From NCBI GenBank assembly GCA_944390715.1, contig CALXQS010000008.1, positions 1 to 64,000 on the forward strand: 64,000 nucleotides of DNA, given 5' to 3'. Below the pieces are notes generated by a model, which was not told the DNA's origin, made no database searches, and saw nothing but the letters and a program-made list of their open reading frames with translations. The position numbers were made by a program, and so were the translations under genes. This stretch comes from an uncultured Duodenibacillus sp. (GTDB taxonomy: Bacteria > Pseudomonadota > Gammaproteobacteria > Burkholderiales > Burkholderiaceae_F). Below are positions 44,737 to 53,462 of the stretch, in pieces; position 1 is the stretch's first letter, and every line of letters starts with the position of its first letter.

Positions 44737-46512
44737 TCACGCATTGGCGTGCTTAGAAAACTGAATCGTGTACAGATGCGCATAAAGTCCATTGGCGGCG
44801 AGAAGATCCTCATGGCGACCGATTTCCTGAATGCAGCCATCTTTCATCACGACAATTTTGTCAGCGCCTTCTATCGTCGACAAACGATGAGCCACAACAA
44901 AGGTGGTGCGCCCCTTCATCAGCTCCTCCAAGGACTTCTGGATGTATTTTTCACTTTCGGTATCAAGCGCGCTTGTTGCTTCGTCCAGAAGCAAAATGGG
45001 AGCATTCTTTAGTAGCGCTCGAGCAATGGAGATGCGCTGCTTTTGACCGCCGGAGAGCTTGCTGCCGGCTTCGCCGACAGGCGTATCGAGCCCTTTGGGC
45101 AAAGATTTGATAAAAGGCATCAGGTAGGCAGCCTCTGCCGCAGCCTCAATTTCCGCACGCGTTACATTAGTGCGCCCATAGGCAATATTGGCAGCGATCG
45201 TATCATCGAAAAGCACGATGTCTTGACTGACCAATGCAATCTGATCTCTCAGACTCTTGAGCTTGATCTCACTTTGCGCCACCCCGTCAAAATAGATTTC
45301 CCCTGCTGTCGGAGTCCAGAACCGAGGAATCATGTTGATCACAGTGGTTTTTCCGGCTCCGGAAGCGCCAACGAGCGCAATCGTCTCTCCAGCCTTGACT
45401 GTCAAGGTAAAGTCGGTGACGGAATTTTTCTCGCTGTCTTGGTACCGATGGCAAACATGGTCAAACCGAACGTCGCCGCGAACGTTCGCCAACTCCTTTG
45501 TACCCTTATCCTCTTCAACCACTTCGTCGACCATGGCAAAGACGCTCTCGGCAGCTGCTTCCATGCTGGCCGTTGCACCGTTGAGCGAAGCGAGATGGCG
45601 TACGGGAGTAAGCAAAAGCAGCAAAGCTGAAAGAAACGTTATGAACTCGCCAAGCGTCAACATGCCCTGCTGAGCTTGAAGCAAGGCAACAACGACAACG
45701 ATGCTGACAGCGCTCATGCTGGCAAAGTGCGTCATAGGAGTACCAGCACAGGCAACCTTCTTTCGTTTGAGCGCCAACCTCCTCATTTGTTCGCTCAGCT
45801 TCGCGAATCGGGAGCACTCAAACTCGTAGCCGTCATAAATCTTTACGATTCTCTGACCGTCGTATGCTTCCTGCACCACGCTGAGAAGTTCACCGACAGA
45901 ATTTTGGAAACCACGGCTATATTTTTTTGTGCGCTTGCCAACCCATCGAATGATGAATGCTACGACAGGCGCAACAACGATGGACAAGAGTGAAAGCTGC
46001 CAGTTGTGGTACAGCAAAACAGCCGACAGGGCCACAATTTGCAGCGAATCTCGGATGATGGTTGAAAACATCTCAGCCGCAGTGCTCAACGCCACGCCGG
46101 CTTCATTGACAAATTTACTAAGAACTGACCCAGAACCTCGCCTCTGGTACACCTCTGCTGGCCAATGAATCATGCTCTCAAACATTTGCATGCGCATGTT
46201 GAAGAGCACGCTCTGAGATACTTTCTGCAGAAGATAGGAGCTCGTAAAGGTCGACAAGCCATGAACCAAAGCAATGGCCAACAAGGCGGCAGGAGCCCAC
46301 CAGATTGCGTTTGCATCCTTCTCATAGAAACCTTGATCCGTGAGTCTTCCCACCAGCAGCGCAATAAGCGAGGAGGTCGATGCTGTAACAATCATTGCCA
46401 GCATTGCGCCGAAAAGTGTTGTTTTGTAGGGCAACAACAACGACAGCAGTCGTCGTATCGGATTTTTTTCGGATGTAGTCACGCCAGATTCTTTCTCGTG
46501 TATTGTCGACAT
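44737..46512 (-). CDS. msbA: Lipid A ABC exporter MsbA
   Basis: Half-size ABC exporter of 591 residues: six membrane segments (about 25-320) and a nucleotide-binding domain. The domain has Walker A GASGAGKTTVI, signature LSGGQKQRISIARA, Walker B ILLLDEATSALD and the switch histidine in VVAHRLSTIE. It flips lipid A-core across the inner membrane. It heads the minus-strand operon msbA-initiating transferase-dehydratase-SDR-creA. A TAGAAT -10 candidate lies at 46544-46549. Confidence 0.93.
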   Translation of the reverse strand: MSTIHEKESGVTTSEKNPIRRLLSLLLPYKTTLFGAMLAMIVTASTSSLIALLVGRLTDQGFYEKDANAIWWAPAALLAIALVHGLSTFTSSYLLQKVSQSVLFNMRMQMFESMIHWPAEVYQRRGSGSVLSKFVNEAGVALSTAAEMFSTIIRDSLQIVALSAVLLYHNWQLSLLSIVVAPVVAFIIRWVGKRTKKYSRGFQNSVGELLSVVQEAYDGQRIVKIYDGYEFECSRFAKLSEQMRRLALKRKKVACAGTPMTHFASMSAVSIVVVVALLQAQQGMLTLGEFITFLSALLLLLTPVRHLASLNGATASMEAAAESVFAMVDEVVEEDKGTKELANVRGDVRFDHVCHRYQDSEKNSVTDFTLTVKAGETIALVGASGAGKTTVINMIPRFWTPTAGEIYFDGVAQSEIKLKSLRDQIALVSQDIVLFDDTIAANIAYGRTNVTRAEIEAAAEAAYLMPFIKSLPKGLDTPVGEAGSKLSGGQKQRISIARALLKNAPILLLDEATSALDTESEKYIQKSLEELMKGRTTFVVAHRLSTIEGADKIVVMKDGCIQEIGRHEDLLAANGLYAHLYTIQFSKHANA

Positions 46513-46571
46513 TCGCTCAAGGCAGTAAAAAGTTCGGTTTGGTATTCTACAGCTTAAATTGCGGCTTCCCC

Positions 46572-46577
46572 TATAAT
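46572..46577 (+). promoter_or_regulatory. -10 element (perfect TATAAT) for the LPS-core operon
   Basis: A consensus TATAAT lies 39 bases before the start of the GT9 gene, in the divergent msbA/GT9 gap. No good -35 is seen at 16-18 bases (CAGCTT region), so activator help is possible. Confidence 0.5.
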
Positions 46578-46615
46578 GCCGTGGGTGTCCCAGCCCAATG
46601 AATGAGAGGTTTCAT

Positions 46616-47548
46616 ATGTCGTCTACCGTATTGTGTCGGCTTCCCAACCATGTAGGGGATTGCTGCATGTGCCTGCCGGCACTAAGACTGCTAGAAGCAA
46701 GCGGCTTAACGCCCGCGCTTGTCGGCAAACGCTGGGCAGGAGATCTGGTTGCCGGCATGGGATGGAGGTTTGACCCCATAGAAGGCCATGTGACGGAAGA
46801 CCTCAAACGCATCCGGTACGTAGCACAAAACGCAGGCGCAACGAAAGGACTGCTGTTCCCTAACTCTTTCGGCTCAGCTTTGCTGTTTAAATTTGCCAAG
46901 ATTTCCACTGCCGGATTAAAGACAGACGGACGAAGCTTTCTGCTGGACACGAAAATCCCAGAACCCGGGAAAATGCACGAAGTAGAAAGGTTCTTTTACG
47001 TAGCACATTCGGCAATTAAAGCTTGGAACGGCACCCCTGCTTTCGACAAAGTGCCGAAACGCCTTGGATTGCTCTCCCTTAAGCGTCATGAGGCAGCGGC
47101 AAAAAATCTAATTGAGCAATATAAGATTCCCGACAAGTTCGCTTTGCTTGCTCCCGTCGCTCGAGGCAAGCACAATGGAAAGGAGAAAAACTGGCCTCAT
47201 TTCAACGAGCTTGTCGCCCCGTTGAAAGAGCACGGCATCGAGCCAATCATCTTTCCCAGCCAAAGAGAAGAGGATCTGGCAAAACAGGCCTGTCCTGACG
47301 CAACAATTCTGCCGCCGACCACATTGGGAAACTTTGCAGCGTTGGCTCGCCGCGCTCAAATCGTCATTGCCAATGATTCAGGTGTAAGTCATGTAGCAGC
47401 GGCCGTTGGAGCCAAGCAGATTACTTTGGTCGGAGTTACAGACCCAGCCCGGACGTCTCCGTGGAATCCTGATGCTTTGGTGCTAGGCAAAGAAGGTCAA
47501 TGGCCCTCTGTTGAGGAAGTTGTTTCTGCATTGCTAAAGCTAATGTAA
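46616..47548 (+). CDS. Glycosyltransferase family 9 (heptosyltransferase-like)
   Basis: GT9 enzyme of 310 residues, most likely an ADP-heptose:LPS heptosyltransferase for the inner core. The N-terminal LPNHVGDCCMCLPAL matches the GT9 start (usually PxxxGD), and the donor site is seen in NDSGVSHVAAAVG followed by TDPARTSPW. ATG at 46616 has AGAGG six bases upstream; an earlier ATG at 46598 is less likely. It heads the operon GT9-waaG-waaP-DUF1796. WaaF and WaaC cannot be told apart by eye. Confidence 0.85.
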   Translation: MSSTVLCRLPNHVGDCCMCLPALRLLEASGLTPALVGKRWAGDLVAGMGWRFDPIEGHVTEDLKRIRYVAQNAGATKGLLFPNSFGSALLFKFAKISTAGLKTDGRSFLLDTKIPEPGKMHEVERFFYVAHSAIKAWNGTPAFDKVPKRLGLLSLKRHEAAAKNLIEQYKIPDKFALLAPVARGKHNGKEKNWPHFNELVAPLKEHGIEPIIFPSQREEDLAKQACPDATILPPTTLGNFAALARRAQIVIANDSGVSHVAAAVGAKQITLVGVTDPARTSPWNPDALVLGKEGQWPSVEEVVSALLKLM

Positions 47549-47568
47549 CACTTAATCCAGCAGAAGAA

Positions 47569-48690
47569 ATGAAACTTGCTTTTTGTATTTACAAGTACTT
47601 CCCTTACGGAGGTCTTCAACGAGACTTTCTGCGAATCATTGAAATTATTGCTCAACAAGGGCACAGCGTCCGTATTTATACAAGAGAATGGCAAGGAGAA
47701 AGGCTGCTGCCTGAGGGCTGCGAGCTGGTCATATTAAACTGTTCAGGCATTTCCAATCATTCAAAAAATAAAAATTTTTATCTGCAGGTTAAGTCGCAAT
47801 TGGAGAAACACCCTGTGGATAAAATCGTCGGTTTTGACAAGATGCCTGGCCTTGATTTTTATTACCAAGGAGACACCTGCTACAGAGCCGATACGAAGGA
47901 TCGCAGTTTATTTTATAAACTAACGCCCAGATATCGACAGTTTTGTTCGTTTGAAGAAGCTGTATTCCATAAATCAGGAAACACCAAAATTCTTCTGCTG
48001 TCAAAAGTCTTAAAACCTGTTTTTAAGCACTACTATCAAACAGAAGAAGAGCGATTCTATTTATTGCCGCCTGGCATTGCCCAAAGCAGAAAGTATAAGA
48101 ATCATTCCCCTAATGCAAGACGAAATATACGAAAGCTTCTCGGCATCGATGATGCGCAATTCCTGCTTTTGCAGGTAGGCTCTGATTTTAGGCGAAAAGG
48201 AGTTGATCGCTCATTGCTGGCAATGGCATCGCTATCGGAAGATTTGCGAAAAAGAACTTTTCTGTGCGTAATTGGGCAGGATGATGCATCAAGATTTCAG
48301 CATCTTGCAAAAAAGCTGGGAATATCCTCTCAAGTGTTCTTTCTTTCCGGACGAGACGACGTAGACCAGTTTATTGCAGCTTCGGATTTGTTTTTGCATC
48401 CGGCCAGATCAGAGAACACAGGAACAGTGATTTTAGAGGCCCTCGTAGGGGCGCTGCCACAAATAGTCACAGAAAACTGCGGTTATTCTTCCTATGTAAA
48501 AGAGGCCGACACGGGCATTGTGATACCGTCTAGTTGTGAAATAAATTTCCTCGTACAAGCTCTAGAAAATGCATTAGAAAAACCTGACCAATTAATTTAT
48601 TGGCAGGAACAATGCAAAAATTACGCGGATTCACACGATTTGTATAGTCTTCATACAAAAGCAGCTGAAATTATAATCAACGAATCATGA
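47569..48690 (+). CDS. waaG: LPS core glucosyltransferase WaaG-like
   Basis: GT4 enzyme of 373 residues very similar to WaaG (RfaG), which adds the first outer-core hexose to heptose II. Evidence: KYFPYGGLQRDFLRI at the N-terminus, VGFDKMPGLDFYY, LLPPGIAQSRKY, the donor-site VGSDFRRKGVDRSL and a C-terminal HPARSENTGTVILEA. Length equals E. coli WaaG (374). Base composition becomes clearly AT-rich from here. It overlaps waaP by four bases. Confidence 0.95.
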   Translation: MKLAFCIYKYFPYGGLQRDFLRIIEIIAQQGHSVRIYTREWQGERLLPEGCELVILNCSGISNHSKNKNFYLQVKSQLEKHPVDKIVGFDKMPGLDFYYQGDTCYRADTKDRSLFYKLTPRYRQFCSFEEAVFHKSGNTKILLLSKVLKPVFKHYYQTEEERFYLLPPGIAQSRKYKNHSPNARRNIRKLLGIDDAQFLLLQVGSDFRRKGVDRSLLAMASLSEDLRKRTFLCVIGQDDASRFQHLAKKLGISSQVFFLSGRDDVDQFIAASDLFLHPARSENTGTVILEALVGALPQIVTENCGYSSYVKEADTGIVIPSSCEINFLVQALENALEKPDQLIYWQEQCKNYADSHDLYSLHTKAAEIIINES

Positions 48691-49484
48691 TCATTCTACG
48701 CCCTCCGTTTAATCAATTATGGAAAGATAAAAATCCTTTCGACGAGGTGGAAAAGCTTCGCGGAGAAACGTTTCGGTCCGTGAAGACAAGAAGAACAATT
48801 CGTTTTGAAATCAATGGCGAAGCTTTTTATTTGAAATTGCATCATGGAATAACGTACAGAGAGTTTTTCAAAAATATTCTCTCATTTAAAATTCCTGTTT
48901 GCGGCGCCAGAAACGAATGGAATGCTATCAGTCGATTAAAAGAAATTGGCGTTGACACCATGGAGGGGGCCGCCTTCGGTGAAACGGGCTTAAATCCAAT
49001 CAAGAAAACATCTTTCATAATTACAAAGGAAATAGCCCCCGCAATAAGTTTAGAAGACTTCTGCAAAGATTGGAAAAACAATCCTCCTTCCTTTAGTCTC
49101 AAACGATCGATTATAAAAACAGTCGCGGAAATGGTCCGCAAGATGCATGCAAGCGGAGTAAATCATCGAGACTGTTATCTATGTCATTTCCTATTATCTC
49201 CCCCGGAAACTGACTATACAAACTTAAAAATTTCACTAATAGACCTCCACAGAGCTCAGATTAGAGAAGAAGTCCCGAAAAGATGGAGGAATAAAGATTT
49301 AGTTGCTTTATATTTTTCCAGCTTGCATATAAATTTGACGAGGACAGATTATTGTTTTTTTCTTAAAAACTATTTTCCTCAAACCCCTCTAAAAGCCATC
49401 CTAGCACGTGAAAATAAATTCCTTCGCAGCATTGACAAAAAAGCAAAAAAAATAGCAGAAAGAACTATTCGAAAAGGACTATAA
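48687..49484 (+). CDS. waaP: LPS core heptose(I) kinase WaaP
   Basis: Kinase of 265 residues that phosphorylates heptose I of the inner core, important for outer-membrane stability. It keeps the E. coli WaaP pattern: FDEVEKLRGETFR, the GINHRDCY-type catalytic loop (here GVNHRDCYLCHF), SLIDLHRAQ and DLVALYFSSLHI. The usual length is the same (265). The ATG overlaps the waaG stop (ATGA). Confidence 0.95.
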   Translation: MIILRPPFNQLWKDKNPFDEVEKLRGETFRSVKTRRTIRFEINGEAFYLKLHHGITYREFFKNILSFKIPVCGARNEWNAISRLKEIGVDTMEGAAFGETGLNPIKKTSFIITKEIAPAISLEDFCKDWKNNPPSFSLKRSIIKTVAEMVRKMHASGVNHRDCYLCHFLLSPPETDYTNLKISLIDLHRAQIREEVPKRWRNKDLVALYFSSLHINLTRTDYCFFLKNYFPQTPLKAILARENKFLRSIDKKAKKIAERTIRKGL

Positions 49485-49528
49485 ACATAGATTAGCATGA
49501 ATTGAAAATCTAACGGCTTCATCAAATC

Positions 49529-50320
49529 ATGTCTCATATACATAAATCTGAACAAACGATCACGCTGTTGCCACCAAACAACCCGCTGCTCTACAAGATC
49601 TACTGCAACCTACCGAAATGGATGGGAAAGAAGCTTAAATTTTTAATCTTCAGACACCTGCACCCCTTTGAGCAAAATAAATATGACGAAATTATTTCGC
49701 TTGGCTCAGCATGCGTCACAGCAACAACATTAAGAATGCTTGGAGCCAGAAAAGCTTCATACCCTTTCGACTGGGTTTCTAAAAACAACATTTATGACAG
49801 ATTCGAACTTATACTCAATAATTTTGAGAACTATTTCGAACTAAATGATTTTAGTTTTTACGAAAGGCATAATAAAAATTACGCCCACAACAACAGAACA
49901 GGCTTCGAGATGCCGCACGACTTCGGCACAACAAAAGAAAGACCGCAGGAAAAGTATCCAGAAGCAAAACAAAAATACCTTCGAAGAATATCGAGATTAT
50001 ACTCCAACACAAAAAACCGAAAAATTTTATTTGTATATTTTGAAACTGAAAAAGAGATACAAAAGTTTGATGCCGAAAAACTTCTGGAACAACTAGAAAA
50101 AGTTCAACAAAAACTTGACTGCAGTAGGCTCGATCTTTTATTTTTTCATGGCATCAAAGCCCCCTCCTCACTCAATCACATGCTACTGCGCTACACTACA
50201 CCAAACAAAATACTTAATGTATATAAAATTGACTATTCGAGCAACCTATATGAAAATAAGAAATGGAATCAAATTCACGATTTGTTCTCTCAAGTTTTAA
50301 GCAGAATTTGTCTTTCCTGA
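49529..50320 (+). CDS. DUF1796 family protein (putative papain-like cysteine peptidase)
   Basis: AT-rich gene for a 263-residue protein of the DUF1796 family. The diagnostic part is DEIISLGSACVTATTLRML with C62, followed by SYPFDWV, then FEMPHDFG and the second half with LFVYFETEK. Family members are predicted papain-like cysteine peptidases or acyl-transfer enzymes, and no biochemical role is established that I know of. No signal peptide or membrane helix. It lies 44 bases after waaP as the last gene of the LPS-core operon, suggesting a role in core modification. Confidence 0.75.
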   Translation: MSHIHKSEQTITLLPPNNPLLYKIYCNLPKWMGKKLKFLIFRHLHPFEQNKYDEIISLGSACVTATTLRMLGARKASYPFDWVSKNNIYDRFELILNNFENYFELNDFSFYERHNKNYAHNNRTGFEMPHDFGTTKERPQEKYPEAKQKYLRRISRLYSNTKNRKILFVYFETEKEIQKFDAEKLLEQLEKVQQKLDCSRLDLLFFHGIKAPSSLNHMLLRYTTPNKILNVYKIDYSSNLYENKKWNQIHDLFSQVLSRICLS

Positions 50321-50432
50321 TTGCTGCTTCTCCGCCCCGAATTCTCGAACATACAAGTTAAACAGTAGAAAATCTCTACAAAACACACCAAACATATTAG
50401 AAAACAAAAAATATTTGACAGCCCAGATATTT

Positions 50433-50454
50433 TGATATTAAACACTTAATATCA
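50433..50454. terminator. AT-rich inverted repeat between convergent genes
   Basis: TGATATTAA and TTAATATCA are perfect nine-base arms around ACAC, overlapping the waaL-like stop codon. There is no GC-rich stem and only short T stretches, so termination would be weak. Confidence 0.35.
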
Positions 50455-51627
50455 TTTCACATTTGCTTGAATTTTTCTTGATTTATAAAGCAGGATCAGC
50501 AAGCATGCAAATAAAAACAAAACCTCCTGCATATCAAACCAATATCTCTCAGAAAGACCTATAAACAAAATGGTAACAATCAGCATTACCATTGACGTAT
50601 CTTTCCATGATTTCTTCAGAATTAAGCACACAGTGCTCAACCAAGATGCAATGCCGACCAGTCCGCCTGTACATAACATATTGAAGAAATCGCTATGAAA
50701 ATGTCTGACAAATCCGATACTTTGAGGAAAACTCAACCCGCTTGCAACGATTTCCGCGAAAGGCTGAGCTCCCCATCCAAAGATTGGTTTACTGCTAAAA
50801 GCTTTTATCGATAAAAGCCAAAGTTCCAATCTGATTCCCCACGACGTATTCGGCTCCCCTCTCAGCCATAATCTGATATCTGTTAATCCTTGCCCCAACC
50901 TGCCTGATAAAACCAAAGCAACAACAGCGAAAACAAAGCCTACCATTACAATATAAAAAATCTTTCGATTATGGCTGAATGTATGAAAAAAAATAACAAT
51001 TGCAATTCCTATCAATCCAAGCAAGGCAGTTCTTACCTCTGTAATATAAATACAAACACAAACCAATAAAAATGAACTAACAGCCAAACCTTTTGTAATA
51101 TTATTCTGTTCCTTCTCTTCAAACACAAGAGAACTAAGACTGACAGAGGTCAACAGCATTATGCCTCCTAGAAGTGTATTTTTATTCACACCCAAAAAAC
51201 CAGATGAGAGGCCATGCCAGAAATAATCCAATGCTATCAATATTACGAGAACCAGAACCGAACATGATGCAACCGAACAAACGAATTCTCTTTTTAAAAC
51301 CCCTGCTGGTATTGCCACGATACCAGCAAGCATTATTAAATAAAAATTGATGTATTTTGAGAAGCCATCTGTTCCATGAACAACACAAAGTACTATTATT
51401 CCACAAAACCAAAACAACCACGGAAAGAAATAATCACGAGCCTCCTCTATTACATTCCTCAAATTTCCATTTCTATAGTACTGCAGCAAAACAATTACCG
51501 CTGAAGAAAATATTAAAAACTTCATGGGCCCCACCATGAAGTTGAATAAAAACAAGGGACCGCTCAGAATTAATCCTATATTTATTTCAGACATCAAACA
51601 TAGTTTCGCTCTTGAGTTATATAGCAT
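50452..51627 (-). CDS. waaL: O-antigen ligase family protein (WaaL-like)
   Basis: Polytopic membrane protein of 391 residues with about ten hydrophobic segments. It has the O-antigen ligase Wzy_C region: an EVRTALLGL stretch, then a large loop with GWGAQPFAE and RHFHSDFFNMLCTGG, which contains the conserved histidine. WaaL joins lipid-linked O-chain to lipid A-core in the periplasm. A Wzy polymerase is the main alternative, but the presence of an ABC exporter nearby argues for ligase. It starts five bases after the PbgA-like stop. AT-rich. Confidence 0.8.
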   Translation of the reverse strand: MLYNSRAKLCLMSEINIGLILSGPLFLFNFMVGPMKFLIFSSAVIVLLQYYRNGNLRNVIEEARDYFFPWLFWFCGIIVLCVVHGTDGFSKYINFYLIMLAGIVAIPAGVLKREFVCSVASCSVLVLVILIALDYFWHGLSSGFLGVNKNTLLGGIMLLTSVSLSSLVFEEKEQNNITKGLAVSSFLLVCVCIYITEVRTALLGLIGIAIVIFFHTFSHNRKIFYIVMVGFVFAVVALVLSGRLGQGLTDIRLWLRGEPNTSWGIRLELWLLSIKAFSSKPIFGWGAQPFAEIVASGLSFPQSIGFVRHFHSDFFNMLCTGGLVGIASWLSTVCLILKKSWKDTSMVMLIVTILFIGLSERYWFDMQEVLFLFACLLILLYKSRKIQANVK

Positions 51628-51632
51628 TTTCT

Positions 51633-53438
51633 CTACCTTCTATATTTACCCATAATCTCGATTGCTTGCCAAAGATTAGCGGTTCTTGTTGTATCTGTCG
51701 TCCGTTTATAGTTTTTTTGTCTAAACTCGAGAACCCCTGCTGCGTTCATAATTACTATTCTGTTTTTCTCTACAACAGCAGTATTCTGATAGCTTCCGCA
51801 TAAAAACCATTCCTCTTCTGGAACCTCAAATAACGACTTGCCAACTGAAAAATCTCCTTTGTTGTTTTCGCACCCTAAAGCATCAGTCATCATGGTTGCG
51901 GAAACATCATATGCCGTTGTCAAGTGATCAAACACCTTTGACTCTCTACCTGGCCAATGCACAACCAAAGGAATCTTTATTTGCGCGTCTGTGAAATTAC
52001 CATTGTGTCCCCAATAATTCAAACCATTATCATTAAACTCTTCCCCATGATCTGAAGTAAAGACAACTATCGTATCATCCAACAATTTTTTATCTTCTAG
52101 AATCTTCCATATTTTTTGAATATTTTTATCGCTATCATATACTGCATTCTTATACAAATTAAAATACTGTGTTGGATCAGTTTCCTTAGTCAATTCCAAG
52201 TTGTTGACAGTTTTCCAATACGGTACGAATGGTTTTGCACCAGTAGGGTCGGTTTGATATGCATGAATATTGTCTAAAAAAATGAAGCTAAAAAACGGCT
52301 TATCAATTGATGTCACCCATTTTTCAAAATCCTTTATACTATCCAGATCACGTTTCCAGGAAGTATCACCGACTGAATTAATTCTAATATTCCGTACAGA
52401 AGAGAACACTGTTTTATCAAATTCAGGACTTGTCAGACGAGCTGAAGCAAAGGCTTCAATTTGATAGCCTTGTCTCTGCAAAGAGGAAATCAGAACAGAT
52501 GGAACTTTTCCTCTCAATGCAGAATGCCAATAAGAAGGAGGCAATCCATAAAAAAGGCCAAAAATCCCAGCGCGTGTTGCGTTCCCACTCGAATAATGAT
52601 TCTCAAACTTCAGGCTCTCAGCACCTATTTTCCATAAATTAGGCATGACCCGTTCGTTCAACATGTCACTTCGCAATGAGTCCACCACCACAAAAACAAT
52701 ATTTTTCTTTTTTTCAACCTGCTTAAATGTCAATTCTTTCAAAGGGTATTTCAACGGCCTTTCATCATTGAAGTCCATCTCACCCGTATCGTTAACTTTC
52801 GCTATTAAATTGTGTTTCAGCAAAAATCGATTCATCGTCAATGGCCGAGCCCATGGCACATATTCTGCCATCCAGGTAATCTCTGTTCTATGAGCGGCTG
52901 CAGCCCATGCGTGCCACAAGTTTCCTGCGGCAAAACTAAACACAAACAACACTATCAATGGCCAAACTATTAATTTGCTCGCAGCTTGTCTAGCCAACCA
53001 AACTATGATTGAAGAAAGAATCACCAAAAACAACACAATGCAGCCGATCTGAGTCCACATTTTGTTTGAAAATTTGATTACTTCTCCGCCTCCATTTACA
53101 AATAGATCTATTACAGCCCAATTTAGATGGAATCTATATAACTGAAAAACAAATGTATCGGCAGTAAAAACTATCAAGAGCAACAAATTAACAATAAGAG
53201 CAACAATTTGCGCACCTCTCTTTGAGAACAAGCAGAATGCACCTAATGAAATAATTACATTTGCAAAGAATGCAATCATAAAAATCTGCCCAGCCGCATA
53301 TACATAGAAATGTACTGTCTGTAGCAGGGTTGGCTCTTGATACACCTCTATATAACGAGAAGCGATAAGTGTTGTAACAACTGTTATCAGAACACTTATC
53401 CATGCACACAATTTAAAATTTTCTTTTTTTGTAGTCAT
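51633..53438 (-). CDS. PbgA/YejM-like inner-membrane sulfatase-fold protein
   Basis: Protein of 601 residues with five N-terminal membrane helices (within about 12-172) and a periplasmic sulfatase-fold domain. It aligns with E. coli YejM/PbgA along its length: RPLTMNRFLLKHNLI, YPLKELTF, HYSSGNATRAGIFGLFYGL, VPLVVHWPG-type ending. PbgA senses periplasmic LPS and controls LpxC turnover through LapB. Unlike E. coli PbgA, metal-type residues appear intact: D253 in VVVDSLRSD, T288 in GNATR, D463-H464 in SDHGEE and H478 in WGHNG. So it may be catalytically active. It lies between dnaE and waaL. Confidence 0.85.
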   Translation of the reverse strand: MTTKKENFKLCAWISVLITVVTTLIASRYIEVYQEPTLLQTVHFYVYAAGQIFMIAFFANVIISLGAFCLFSKRGAQIVALIVNLLLLIVFTADTFVFQLYRFHLNWAVIDLFVNGGGEVIKFSNKMWTQIGCIVLFLVILSSIIVWLARQAASKLIVWPLIVLFVFSFAAGNLWHAWAAAAHRTEITWMAEYVPWARPLTMNRFLLKHNLIAKVNDTGEMDFNDERPLKYPLKELTFKQVEKKKNIVFVVVDSLRSDMLNERVMPNLWKIGAESLKFENHYSSGNATRAGIFGLFYGLPPSYWHSALRGKVPSVLISSLQRQGYQIEAFASARLTSPEFDKTVFSSVRNIRINSVGDTSWKRDLDSIKDFEKWVTSIDKPFFSFIFLDNIHAYQTDPTGAKPFVPYWKTVNNLELTKETDPTQYFNLYKNAVYDSDKNIQKIWKILEDKKLLDDTIVVFTSDHGEEFNDNGLNYWGHNGNFTDAQIKIPLVVHWPGRESKVFDHLTTAYDVSATMMTDALGCENNKGDFSVGKSLFEVPEEEWFLCGSYQNTAVVEKNRIVIMNAAGVLEFRQKNYKRTTDTTRTANLWQAIEIMGKYRR

Positions 53439-53462
53439 AAATTTGTTTTCTTTCAGCTGCTT

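Noticed and set aside
38919..53438. Whole envelope region considered as a prophage or defence island
   Set aside because: No integrase, transposase, att repeats, tRNA target, nuclease or defence domain was seen. The genes are ordinary LPS and glycan functions.
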